This document shows positions 8,320 through 16,589 of a stretch of DNA of 64,000 nt, one piece after another. Within the stretch, counting starts at the first letter, position 1. Every line of letters starts with the position of its first letter. The notes beneath the pieces were generated by a model that saw only the letters and a program-made list of their open reading frames with translations, did not search any database and was not told the DNA's origin. The stretch covers positions 3,297-67,296 of the forward strand of contig CAZJWJ010000016.1 of NCBI GenBank assembly GCA_964549495.1. The letters run 5' to 3'. The position numbers were made by a program, and so were the translations under genes. The stretch comes from JACKBJ01 sp964549495. GTDB lineage: Bacteria; Chloroflexota; Anaerolineae; Epilineales; Epilineaceae.

Positions 8320-10320
8320 TCAGATCTCCCGGCCGTAGAAGGGCCAGATCACGCCGAAGACGGCCAAGAGGTCCAAGGCCAGGGCGGCCAGGGCCAGCAG
8401 GACGGGCGCCAGGCGGGGCGCGACGCGCAGGCTCAGCGCGGCGGCGGGCAGGGCGAAGGCCGGCAGGGCCGGCAAGAGGTAGCGGCCCTGGGCTAGCCGG
8501 GTCAGCTCCGTGCCGGCCATGCTGCCGAAGATGGCCAGGGCCAGCGCGATCGGCGCCGCCAGGGCGCAGAGGCGCAGCGCCCGGGCCTCGGGGCCAGGCC
8601 GGCCGGCCAACCAGGCCGGCCGCAGCAGGGCCACGAGCCAGGCCATCAGCACCCAGACCGTCAGGACTCTGGCCAGCCGGTAGTAGCCGCCGCCAGGCCA
8701 GACGTTCAGCCAGCCGAAGCCGCCCCAGAAGGAATCGAAGAGGAAGCCCAGCCCACGGCGGGCAGTGGCCAGGCTGCCGGCCGGGTCGAGCAGGCCCGAT
8801 CGGGTGGCGGCCAGCAAGCGCGGCGCGGCCGTGTAACGCAGGACGCCTTGCCAGATCGGATCGCCGAGCCGCCGCGCCCGCTCGGCGCCCCCGTTGCGCA
8901 AGCGCGGCGTCGGGACGTCGCCCGGGGTCGGGCGCTCGGCTGCGCTGGACTCGGCTTCCGCCGCCCGACCCGAGTCCAGGTTCGTCACTTGCAGATCGTC
9001 GGCGTCGAGCGCGGCCATGCCCTCGGCCGTCCCCGCCCCGGGCACGATGGCCACGCGCAGGCGGTCGATGCCGGCCGGCACCCGCAGTTCGACGACGAGT
9101 TCTTGCCAGTCCCGATCCAGCTCGACGGTCTGGCCCCACCAATCATCGGCCTCGCTGTTGACCACCAGTTGCGCGCGCGGCTCCGGCCCGCCCCGGCCAT
9201 CCCCGGCGACGCCCCCGGCTCGCCGGACCCAGGCCTCGAAACGCAACGCGCTGCCCGGCTCGACTGCGATCCACTGCTCGAGGTATTGCCAGGCATCCGG
9301 CTGATCGTCGACGATGCGCAGGCCCAGGCGGCCGCTGCGCGCCGCCTCGGGCCGGCGCTCGGCACCCCAGTCGCGGCCTACCCGATCCCAGCCCGCCGGG
9401 CGATCCGCCAGGGGCCAGGCGGCGATCCAGGCCGCGGCCAGCAAGGCGACCAAGGACCCGGTCAGGAGGCGGCGGGTCCCGCGCTCGCCGGCCAGCAGGA
9501 TGGCACAGAGCGGCAGCAGGAAGAGCGCGCTGCGCTTGCTCAGGCCGGCCAAGAGGGCCAGCGCGGTCAGCGGGAGGGCCGAGCGGCCCGGGCCGCCGTG
9601 GTGAAAGGCGCGGAAGGCCAAGGCCATCCAAAGGCAGGTGAGCAGGGCGGCCGGCAGGTCGTTGCCCAGCATGCTGCCGGTGAAGCCGAGCATCGGCGCG
9701 GTGGCGACCAGCAGCGCCGTGAGGACCGCGAGCGCCAGGCCCTGCCGATCCGCGCTTCCGAAGGCGCCGGAGGACGGACTCGGGTCGACCGGAGGCTGCG
9801 GGGAGGCGTGGCCGAAGCGCGCCAGGCTCACGGTCCACCAAGCCGCCGCGATCAACAGGAGGGTGAGGAAGACGCTGGTGGCGCGGGCGGCGCGGAGGGA
9901 TGCCGACAGGCCCCGCGGCAAGGCCAGCTGGCTGGCCGGCAGGTAGGGCAGGTAGCCCAGCGGCGTCTCGTTGCCCACCTGGCTGGGCGAGTCGCTCAGG
10001 CGCGCCAGATCGTCGAAGCTTCGGGGCGGGGATGCCGGCCGGTCCAATTCGAGCCAGTCGTGCCAGCGCGCTTCCCGCATCGAATCGAGGATGTGCGCTT
10101 GGAGTTCCAGATCGGTCCGCCGGGGCCAGCCCTGCTCGGCGCTCAGCAGCAAGTACTCCATGTGGCTGGGCTCGTCCGGGCCCTGCCAAGCCGGCACCAC
10201 CCAGACCAGCAGCAGCCCGCGCAGCAGCGCGTAGATCAAGAGGGCGCTCAGGAAGCGCCCGCCACCGCGCGGCATCGCGCCCCGCGAGGATGCCCCTAGC
10301 GAGATCTTGGAGTCGCGCAT
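8320..10320 (-). CDS. GT-C-type membrane protein with periplasmic sandwich insert
   Basis: 666 residues with about a dozen hydrophobic helices. The first loop contains WQGPDEPSHMEYL, the acidic motif position of GT39/DUF2142-like GT-C transferases that use polyprenyl-phosphate sugars. Residues about 325-455 are not membrane-like: they include IAVEPGSALRFEAWVRR, QLVVNSEADDW and a VPAGIDRLRVAIVPG stretch, resembling a carbohydrate-binding beta-sandwich inserted between helices. The start at 10320 is placed 8 bases after a TATAAC box (10329-10334, minus strand), suggesting a leaderless transcript; a second in-frame ATG lies at 10275. It is divergent from the small protein at 10389. Likely acceptor is a surface glycan or glycoprotein (inference). 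Confidence 0.8.
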   Translation of the reverse strand: MRDSKISLGASSRGAMPRGGGRFLSALLIYALLRGLLLVWVVPAWQGPDEPSHMEYLLLSAEQGWPRRTDLELQAHILDSMREARWHDWLELDRPASPPRSFDDLARLSDSPSQVGNETPLGYLPYLPASQLALPRGLSASLRAARATSVFLTLLLIAAAWWTVSLARFGHASPQPPVDPSPSSGAFGSADRQGLALAVLTALLVATAPMLGFTGSMLGNDLPAALLTCLWMALAFRAFHHGGPGRSALPLTALALLAGLSKRSALFLLPLCAILLAGERGTRRLLTGSLVALLAAAWIAAWPLADRPAGWDRVGRDWGAERRPEAARSGRLGLRIVDDQPDAWQYLEQWIAVEPGSALRFEAWVRRAGGVAGDGRGGPEPRAQLVVNSEADDWWGQTVELDRDWQELVVELRVPAGIDRLRVAIVPGAGTAEGMAALDADDLQVTNLDSGRAAEAESSAAERPTPGDVPTPRLRNGGAERARRLGDPIWQGVLRYTAAPRLLAATRSGLLDPAGSLATARRGLGFLFDSFWGGFGWLNVWPGGGYYRLARVLTVWVLMAWLVALLRPAWLAGRPGPEARALRLCALAAPIALALAIFGSMAGTELTRLAQGRYLLPALPAFALPAAALSLRVAPRLAPVLLALAALALDLLAVFGVIWPFYGREI

Positions 10321-10336
10321 GGATTCATGTTATACT
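10307..10336 (+). promoter_or_regulatory. Promoter for the 103-residue protein gene
   Basis: TTGGAG at 10307-10312, an 18-base spacer and TATACT at 10331-10336. It lies 52 bases upstream of the TTG start at 10389. The -10 box overlaps the oppositely oriented TATAAC of the GT-C gene, so the two divergent promoters should compete. Confidence 0.55.
10329..10334 (-). promoter_or_regulatory. -10 box of GT-C gene, leaderless configuration
   Basis: On the minus strand TATAAC is followed by only 8 bases before the ATG at 10320. No Shine-Dalgarno sequence fits in that space. A -35 element is not obvious. Confidence 0.4.
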
Positions 10337-10388
10337 TTATCGTTCGGAGTGGGTGCGCCATCGAGCACCCGGTAATGGAGGTGAGCGC

Positions 10389-10700
10389 TTGTTCTTCACG
10401 TGGCCCAACGTGCCCCAGACCGCGATGACCCCGGAACGCTACGAGCAGGTCGAGCGCATTGCCCATGCGCTGCCGCGATGCGATATCGTCGCGGTCGATC
10501 GCAAGGTCATCACGCTGAAGCTTCCGGACTCCGATGAGACCGTGACCGGCGACATCACCCAGAGCGGCTTCACCGTCTACTTCGGCGGATTCGACTGGGT
10601 GACCTATCCTACGCCGGCCCAGCTGCTGCAGCGCTTCCCCGAGTTCCTGCCGCTGCCCCAGCAAGTCTTCGCCGATGGCGAGGAGCCGCTGGATCTCTGA
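10389..10700 (+). CDS. Conserved-looking 103-residue protein of unknown function
   Basis: Begins MFFTWPNVPQ from a TTG codon. The start is set by GGAGG at 10377-10381, seven bases upstream, and by the promoter just before it. The next in-frame ATG (MTPERYEQVERIAHAL) would drop the first 12 residues. The protein alternates predicted strands and helices (DIVAVDRKVITLKLPD, TVTGDITQSGFTVYFGG) and has no signal peptide. It stands alone in the opposite direction inside the polysaccharide locus. No family was recognised. Confidence 0.7.
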   Translation: MFFTWPNVPQTAMTPERYEQVERIAHALPRCDIVAVDRKVITLKLPDSDETVTGDITQSGFTVYFGGFDWVTYPTPAQLLQRFPEFLPLPQQVFADGEEPLDL

Positions 10701-10741
10701 TCCGGAGCCGGATCCGCCTCCCCGCCGCGCGCGGCGCAGCC

Positions 10742-11770
10742 TCATCTGCTCGGCTCGACGTCCGGGCCCAACACCGCCGCGCCGCCGCCGGCCGCCAGCG
10801 AGCGGTCGGCCGCCTCGAGGATGGCCACCACCCGCCGCCCGCTCCGGCCATCCGAGCGCGGCCTGCGCCCTTCGCGCGCGCAGGCCAGAAAGTGTGCGCA
10901 TTCGCGTTTGAGGGGCTCGACCCAATTCAAGCGGGGTGATCGCACGTCGCCGTAGCGGTAGGAGAGCTGGAACTCGCCGTAGCTGTCGGTGTAGGGTGGG
11001 ATCTCGACGCCGCGATCGTAGATCGTGATCTTGTCCAAGGGTGCCAGGTCGTCGTAGACCGCCATCTGCCGGTCGCCGACCACCGTCACGCGGCGGATCT
11101 TGCAGGGGTCCAGCCAGCTCAGGTGGGCCTGCGCCGTCACCCCGCCCGGAAAGTCCAGCGTCAGCCAGGCCACGTCCTCGATGCCCGGCTGCACGTAGGA
11201 TCGCCCCTCGGCGCGCAGCCGCAGCGGCATCTCTCCGAGCAGGAAGAGCAGGATCGACAGGTCGTGCGGCGCCAGGTCCCAGATCACGTTGATGTCGGGC
11301 TGGAAGAGCCCAAGGTTGACCCGCGTGGCCTGGATGTAGAGGATGCGGCCCAGGCTGCCGTCGCGGACGATCTGGCGCAGGCGCTCGACAGCGGGGTTGT
11401 GCTCGAAGGTGTGGCCGACCATCAGGGTGCGCTTCGCGGACCGGGCGGCGGCCAGCATGGCGTCGGCCTCGGCCAGCGAGGTGGCCAGGGGCTTCTCGAC
11501 CAGCACATGCTTGCCGGCCGCCAGGGCCTGGCAGGCCAGATCGGCATGGCTGGCCGGCGGCGTGGCCACCGCCACCGCCTCGATGCTCGGGTCGTCGAGC
11601 AGCCGGCGATGATCCTCGACCACCCGGGCGCCCGGGTAATGCTCCTCGGCGTGACCGCGGCGTTCGGGGTTCAGATCCGCCACCGCCGCCAGCTCCGACT
11701 CGGGCAGGGCGTGGAAGTTGCGCGCCAGCTTGCTGCCCCAGTAGCCACAGCCGATGACGCCCACCCGCAT
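10742..11770 (-). CDS. Gfo/Idh/MocA-family sugar oxidoreductase
   Basis: 342 residues. The N-terminal Rossmann domain opens with VGVIGCGYWGSK (GxGxxG class for NAD(P)), and the family signature EKPLATSLAEADAM near residue 90 contains the catalytic lysine. The C-terminal sheet domain includes DLAPHDLSILLFLLG. Members oxidise or reduce nucleotide sugars or inositols. In polysaccharide loci such proteins often make 3-keto or 3-amino sugar precursors, which fits the DegT aminotransferase encoded upstream in the same direction. The ATG at 11770 begins directly at the Rossmann strand. It lies 62 bases downstream of the phosphoglycosyltransferase gene and is probably co-transcribed. Confidence 0.92.
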   Translation of the reverse strand: MRVGVIGCGYWGSKLARNFHALPESELAAVADLNPERRGHAEEHYPGARVVEDHRRLLDDPSIEAVAVATPPASHADLACQALAAGKHVLVEKPLATSLAEADAMLAAARSAKRTLMVGHTFEHNPAVERLRQIVRDGSLGRILYIQATRVNLGLFQPDINVIWDLAPHDLSILLFLLGEMPLRLRAEGRSYVQPGIEDVAWLTLDFPGGVTAQAHLSWLDPCKIRRVTVVGDRQMAVYDDLAPLDKITIYDRGVEIPPYTDSYGEFQLSYRYGDVRSPRLNWVEPLKRECAHFLACAREGRRPRSDGRSGRRVVAILEAADRSLAAGGGAAVLGPDVEPSR

Positions 11771-11832
11771 CGGACGGAGCGAGCGTCCGCTCGTGGGATC
11801 CGCGGCCTCCTCGGCCGGCTGCGGGCGCGCGC

Positions 11833-12510
11833 TCACCGCGCGGGGGGCTCCGACCGGTCCAGCAAGGCCAGCGGGGTGCGCGCCAGCAGGCGCAGGTCCA
11901 AGCCCAGCGAGCGGCGGCGGATGTACTCGAGGTCCAAGTGCACCATGCCGTCGAAGTCGACCCGGTCGCGGCCTTCCACCTGCCACAGGCCGGTGATCCC
12001 GGGCCGCACGGCCAGGCGCTGGTGGTGCCAATCCTGCCAGAGCTCGGCCTCGTAGGGCAGGGCCGGCCGCGGGCCGACCAGGCTCATCTGCCCCGCGAGC
12101 ACGTTGAAGAGCTGCGGCAGCTCGTCCAGCCCGCTGGCCCGTAGCCATCGTCCGACACGGGTGACGCGCGGGTCGGCGTCCATGCGCTGCCAGGCCGGGC
12201 CCTTCCGGTCCGGATCGATCAGCCGCTGCACGTGGCGTCGGTGCAGGTCCGGATCGGCATCTAGATGCATGCTGCGCAGCTTGAACATGTCGAAGACCCG
12301 CCCGCCGCGACCCAGCCGGGCCTGGCGGAAGAGGACTGGTCCGGGCGAGTCGATCCGCAGCGCCAGGCCGGCCAGGAGCATGATCGGCAGCGTCAGCGGC
12401 AAGGACGCCACGACGAGCAGCAGATCGAGCAGGCGCTGGGCATCCAAGCCGCCTTCCGGCTCGGGCCAGCTCAGCTCGACGGTTCCTGGTAGCGTCTCGG
12501 GTCGATGCAT
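11833..12510 (-). CDS. Undecaprenyl-phosphate sugar phosphotransferase (monotopic PGT)
   Basis: 225 residues. One N-terminal membrane segment (LLDLLLVVASLPLTLPIMLL) is followed by SPGPVLFRQARLG, FDMFKLRSM, ASGLDELPQLFNVLAGQMS and VRPGITGLWQV, the classic signatures of the bacterial sugar transferase family (WcaJ/WbaP catalytic domain). It transfers a sugar-1-phosphate to undecaprenyl phosphate at the inner leaflet, the committed initiating step of repeat-unit assembly. It lacks the extra four-helix N-terminal part of WbaP/WcaJ, so it is the small monotopic form. It sits between the glycosidase and oxidoreductase genes. Confidence 0.93.
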   Translation of the reverse strand: MHRPETLPGTVELSWPEPEGGLDAQRLLDLLLVVASLPLTLPIMLLAGLALRIDSPGPVLFRQARLGRGGRVFDMFKLRSMHLDADPDLHRRHVQRLIDPDRKGPAWQRMDADPRVTRVGRWLRASGLDELPQLFNVLAGQMSLVGPRPALPYEAELWQDWHHQRLAVRPGITGLWQVEGRDRVDFDGMVHLDLEYIRRRSLGLDLRLLARTPLALLDRSEPPAR

Positions 12511-12527
12511 GGCGGGGATGGAGGCGC

Positions 12528-14003
12528 TCAGGGTTGGGCCGGCACGCGGATGAAGACCGGATCGGCGCCGTAGGGCACGCGGGTCATGCCGTCGCTGCGC
12601 CCGTCGGCGGCGTCCTGCAGGCGACGGCGGTTGCCCAGGGCATGGACCCACTCGACCTCGGGCGCCCGGATGTTCAGGCTGGCCTGCCCCGCCTCGGTCC
12701 AGGCCACCGCCAGCCGGTCCTCGCCCTGGCGGAACCAGTAGACCTCGCCCGCCGCCACCGGGTCGCGGGCCGGCCGCTCGGGGATGGCGCCGGCCAACTC
12801 GGCCGAGGCCAGGCGATAGGCGTTCCAGGAAGGCTTGCGCAGGAGGTCGCCGTCGACCAGGCCGCGGGCCGGGTCGTCCACGCCCCAGATGTCGTCGTAC
12901 TGGAACCAGATGGCGGTCTCGATGCCGCCGGCCAAGATACGGGTGTAGAGCTTGGCCACGTAGCGCAGCTGGTCCTCCGGTGTGGCCGGCGGGTAGGGCG
13001 GTTCGGCGGCGCTCCACATGCCGGCCTCGGTGACCATCATCGGCTTGTCGAGCCCATAAGACTGCAGCTTCTTGCGGATGAAGGCGGCCTTGCCCAGGAC
13101 GTCGACGCCGTGCTCGGCGTAGGCCGGCGCGAAGGGCGGGTAGTAGTGAAAGTTCATCACGTCGAAGTAGGGGCCACCGCCGGCGGCCAGCAGATCGTCC
13201 AGGAAGTCCGGATCGAAGGGCCCGTTGTCCGGTAGGAAGGCATCGTGGGCCAGCCCGCCCAGGATGACCCGCGCTTCGGGATTGGCCAGCTTGATGACCG
13301 GGTAGACCCGCCGCAGCATGCGCGCGTAGTCGGCGCCGCGGTGGCCCCAATAGCCCCAGCCGCGGCCCTGCAGCGCGATCTCGGGATCGGCGTTGTCGGG
13401 TTCGTTGTAGAGCTCCCATTCGCGGATGCGGATGCCGCCCGGCGCATCGTCCACGCCATCGCCATCGTAGCGCTCGACGGCCGCCGCCGCGAACCGGGCC
13501 AGGGTGTCCAGGTCATGCGGTGGCCCGCCGGGGTAGTCGGCGGCCCAGGACGGGTTGCCGGAGATCTCGGCGATGATCCGCAGGCCCCGATCGCTGGCCC
13601 GGCCGAATAGCGCGTCGTAGCGCGACCAGTCGTAGCTGGGCGGCTGGCTGCGTTGGGGCTCGATCTCGTCCCAGAAGATGAAGGCGCGCCAGTAGTAGGC
13701 TCCCACCTCGCGGCTCTCGTCGACCAGGACCGGATCGTGGTAGCGCATCTCCGAGAGCTGCAGTCCGAAGACCGGCGAGCGGTCGCCGAAGGGCTTGGCC
13801 GGGCCGGCCTGCCGTAGGCCCAGCGGCAGGTAGATCGGCGGCATCTCGTCGTCGACCGCCTGTGCCGGGGCGAGGCCCGAGCCGGGATCCGGATCGGGCG
13901 CGCCCTGGGCGCGATGCCCGGGCATGCCCATGGCCAAGAGGGTCGCGATGGCCAAGCCGATGGACATGAGCCTAGCGAGCGGTGGTCGTCGTGTCGATTG
14001 CAT
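12528..14003 (-). CDS. Secreted clan GH-A glycoside hydrolase
   Basis: 491 residues with an N-terminal signal segment (MSIGLAIATLLAMGMPGHRA) and a short IYLPLGLRQ motif before the catalytic domain. The TIM-barrel signatures are ELYNEPDN, with E201 as likely acid/base, and MMVTEAGMW, with E326 as likely nucleophile; 125 residues apart is normal for GH-A families such as GH5 and GH39. Substrate is unknown. In this locus it could trim or release the exported polymer. The ATG at 14003 puts a basic stretch just before the signal helix; the frame extends to 14105 but the extra residues look non-coding. It follows the DegT gene by 61 bases. Confidence 0.85.
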   Translation of the reverse strand: MQSTRRPPLARLMSIGLAIATLLAMGMPGHRAQGAPDPDPGSGLAPAQAVDDEMPPIYLPLGLRQAGPAKPFGDRSPVFGLQLSEMRYHDPVLVDESREVGAYYWRAFIFWDEIEPQRSQPPSYDWSRYDALFGRASDRGLRIIAEISGNPSWAADYPGGPPHDLDTLARFAAAAVERYDGDGVDDAPGGIRIREWELYNEPDNADPEIALQGRGWGYWGHRGADYARMLRRVYPVIKLANPEARVILGGLAHDAFLPDNGPFDPDFLDDLLAAGGGPYFDVMNFHYYPPFAPAYAEHGVDVLGKAAFIRKKLQSYGLDKPMMVTEAGMWSAAEPPYPPATPEDQLRYVAKLYTRILAGGIETAIWFQYDDIWGVDDPARGLVDGDLLRKPSWNAYRLASAELAGAIPERPARDPVAAGEVYWFRQGEDRLAVAWTEAGQASLNIRAPEVEWVHALGNRRRLQDAADGRSDGMTRVPYGADPVFIRVPAQP

Positions 14004-14064
14004 GCGGTTCGGATCCCAGGCTGGCGCTCCCGTCCGGGAGCGATCGAAGCGGCGATCGTTCGTC

Positions 14065-15210
14065 TCAAAGCCCGCCGGCGGCTGCCGGGAGGCCGACCCG
14101 TGCACGAATGCGGTCGATGACCCGATCTCGCCAGGAATCCGGCAGTTCGGGATACATCGGCAGCGAGAGTTCCTCGCGCGCCCAGGCTTCGGCCTCCGGC
14201 GCGCCGCCCGGCACCGCGAAGCGGGCGAATGCGGGCGTCTGGTGCACCGCGAGCGGATAGTGCACGCGGGTCTCGATGCCCTCCGCCGCCAGGGCCTCGG
14301 CCAGCCCGGTCCGGCCGCCGCAGGGCGCCTCGGGCGCCACTTTCAGCGGATACTGGTGGTAGACGTGGCAGGTGGATGGCGCGTTTTGGGGAATCCGCAG
14401 GCCCGGCAGGTCCGCCAGCGCCTCGGAGTAGGCCGCGGCATGGGCGATGCGCGCCCGGTTCCAGGCCTCCAGGTGGCGCAGCTTGATCGACAGCACGGCC
14501 GCCTGCAGGCCGTCCATGCGGCTGTTTCGACCCACGCGGGCGTGTCGTCCCGCCGCGTCCCGACCGTGATCGCGCAGCGAGCGGGCGCGTTCGGCCAAGG
14601 CGGCGTCGCTCGTGACCAGCGCGCCGGCGTCTCCGATGGCGCCCAGGTTCTTGCTGGGGTAGAAGCTGAAGCCGGCGAAGGCGCCGACGCTGCCTGCCCG
14701 CCGGCCGTCCCGGCTGGCACCGTGGGCTTGGGCCGCGTCCTCGATCAGGGCCAGACCATGCCGCTCCGCCAAAGGCTCCAGGGCCGACAGATCGGCCGGC
14801 TGTCCATAGAGGTGCACCGCCAGGATGGCCGCGCTTCGCGGCCCGATGGCCGCCGCCACCGCCTCCGGGTCGATGCAGGCGTCCCGGGCCCGCACGTCGA
14901 CGAAGACCGGCCTGGCCCCGACGTTGACCACGGCCTCGGCGCTGGCCACGTAGGTCATGGCCGGCAAGATCACCTCGTCACCGGGACCGATGCCCAGGGC
15001 CGACAGGCCGATCTCGAGGGCGTCGGTGCCGTTGGCCACGGCGACAGCATGCTCGACCCGGCAGAAGCGCGCCCAGTCGACCTCGAAGCGCCGGACGGCC
15101 GCCCCTTGGATGAAGTCGCAGTCCGCCAGGAGCTCTCGCAAGGCGTCTTCGATCTCGGGCGCCAGCGCGGCATGGGCCGGCCGAAGGTCGATCTGGGGGA
15201 TGGGGGGCAT
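14065..15210 (-). CDS. DegT/DnrJ/EryC1/StrS sugar aminotransferase
   Basis: 381 residues. PLP enzyme that aminates keto-nucleotide sugars. The cofactor lysine is K187 in FYPSKNLGA, and EDAAQAHGA provides the aspartate that contacts the pyridine nitrogen. The segment VANGTDALEIGLSALGIGPGDEVI near residue 55 is typical of the family. It can be placed in a pathway with the Gfo/Idh/MocA oxidoreductase to make an amino sugar for the surface polymer. The ATG at 15210 has AGGGAG upstream at suitable spacing. A 119-base gap with an AT-rich patch precedes it, so it may have its own promoter. Confidence 0.94.
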   Translation of the reverse strand: MPPIPQIDLRPAHAALAPEIEDALRELLADCDFIQGAAVRRFEVDWARFCRVEHAVAVANGTDALEIGLSALGIGPGDEVILPAMTYVASAEAVVNVGARPVFVDVRARDACIDPEAVAAAIGPRSAAILAVHLYGQPADLSALEPLAERHGLALIEDAAQAHGASRDGRRAGSVGAFAGFSFYPSKNLGAIGDAGALVTSDAALAERARSLRDHGRDAAGRHARVGRNSRMDGLQAAVLSIKLRHLEAWNRARIAHAAAYSEALADLPGLRIPQNAPSTCHVYHQYPLKVAPEAPCGGRTGLAEALAAEGIETRVHYPLAVHQTPAFARFAVPGGAPEAEAWAREELSLPMYPELPDSWRDRVIDRIRARVGLPAAAGGL

Positions 15211-15264
15211 CGCGCGGCACTCCCTGTTCGCTCGACGAAGGCCGGCGGAAGCCGGACCCTGATA

Positions 15265-15270
15265 ATGATA
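15265..15270 (-). promoter_or_regulatory. AT-rich candidate -10 upstream of DegT gene
   Basis: A 17-base AT-rich patch in GC-rich DNA contains TATCAT on the minus strand. The -35 is weak (TGGCCA 17 bases upstream). A small hairpin, CCGGC-GGAA-GCCGG, lies at 15242-15255 between it and the start codon. Confidence 0.35.
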
Positions 15271-15329
15271 AAATAACCTGGCGGCTTTGGCCAGTCGCGT
15301 TCTCGGGCAGGCTCGCGATTCGGGATCGC

Positions 15330-16589
15330 TCAATCCCCCGCGGCGACCAGGGACTCGACGATCTCCACGTAGCGCGAGGCCATCCGAGACCAGCCGTAGC
15401 GCGGCTGGAAGCGCTCGCGCATGCCTTGGGCGAGCTCCGCGCGCAGATCCGGATCCCGGGCCAACTCGAGGATCGACCGGGCCAGGTCGTCGGCATCCCC
15501 GGGCTGGAAGAGGCGCAGCATGTCGTCGTCGAAGTAGGCCCGGACGGCCGGCGTGGCCGGGGCGATGGCCGGGATGCCCAGGGCGGCGTACTCCATCAGC
15601 TTGGTCGGCACCACCAGGTCGGTGAAGGGGTCGCTGCGGTTGGCGACGATGCCGATCTGGGCCCGCCCGACCCGCTCGGCCACCCGGTCGAGCGGGATCG
15701 GGCCAGGCAGCCGGACCCGATCGGCCAGGCCCAGGAGCGCGCGCTGTCGCCGGAGGGCCGGCAGCTGCTCGCCGGCGCCCAGGATCTCGAGCTCGAGATG
15801 CAGCTCCGGCGCGACATCCCGGAGCCGGGCCAGCGCATCCAGGATCAGGTCGTAGCCATAGCGTTCCACCAGCGTGCCGTGGCTGACCAGGCGCAGGGGC
15901 CCGGATCCGGGTGGCTCCGGTCGGCGGTGCTCGAGCGGCGGGAAGAGCGCCGGATCGGCACTGTTCATCACGATGTGGAAGCGCTCGGCGGGCGCGCCGC
16001 GCGCGCGATAGCGGTCCAGGCAGGGCTGGCTGACGGCCAGGCAGCCGTCGGCGAAGCGCGCCGCGGCCGTCTCGATCCGGGCCAGGAGACGGGGCAGGGG
16101 ATGGTCCATGCCGGCGGTGAACTTGGAGGCGAAGAGCTCGGGCATCAGCTCGTGGAAGTCGAGCAGGATCTTGGCCCCCAGCCAGCGGGCCGGCCAGGCG
16201 GCCCAGACCAGCAGATCGGGCATGGTGTTGACCTGCACCAGATGGTAACGATGGCGCAGCTGGAGCGCGGTCAGAACCGGACAGGCCAGGGCGAAGAAGA
16301 GCCCGTAGGAGAAGATGTAGCGCGGCGCGCCGCCGCGCCGGCGTCCCATCGGCAGTCGGTGGACCCGAACCCCCGCCAGGGTCTCGCGGGCGGTCTCGCC
16401 GGAAGCGCGCAGGCAGAGGATGTCGACCCGATGTCCGCGCTGGACCAGGGCGCCGGCCTCTCGCCGCACCCGCGGGTCGGCCGGGTAGAAGCCCTGCCGG
16501 AGGATGAGGATGCGCAGGGGCTCGATCGAGCGTCGCGCCGCCACCTTGCAGTCGGCTGGCTCGCGTCCGGCCGGCTCGGGATGGCTCAT
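15330..16589 (-). CDS. GT4-family glycosyltransferase
   Basis: 419 residues, two Rossmann-like halves. The N-terminal half starts RILILRQGFYPADPRVRREA, and the C-terminal half has LVSHGTLVERYGYDLILDAL and VPTKLMEYAALGIPAIAP, the usual donor-binding loop where a conserved E(x7)E motif is relaxed. DFHELMPE is in the acceptor-side region. Transfers a sugar from a nucleotide donor during cytoplasmic repeat-unit assembly. Its ATG overlaps the stop of the upstream glycosyltransferase (ATGA at 16586-16589), so the two are translationally coupled. The donor and linkage cannot be read from sequence. Confidence 0.9.
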   Translation of the reverse strand: MSHPEPAGREPADCKVAARRSIEPLRILILRQGFYPADPRVRREAGALVQRGHRVDILCLRASGETARETLAGVRVHRLPMGRRRGGAPRYIFSYGLFFALACPVLTALQLRHRYHLVQVNTMPDLLVWAAWPARWLGAKILLDFHELMPELFASKFTAGMDHPLPRLLARIETAAARFADGCLAVSQPCLDRYRARGAPAERFHIVMNSADPALFPPLEHRRPEPPGSGPLRLVSHGTLVERYGYDLILDALARLRDVAPELHLELEILGAGEQLPALRRQRALLGLADRVRLPGPIPLDRVAERVGRAQIGIVANRSDPFTDLVVPTKLMEYAALGIPAIAPATPAVRAYFDDDMLRLFQPGDADDLARSILELARDPDLRAELAQGMRERFQPRYGWSRMASRYVEIVESLVAAGD

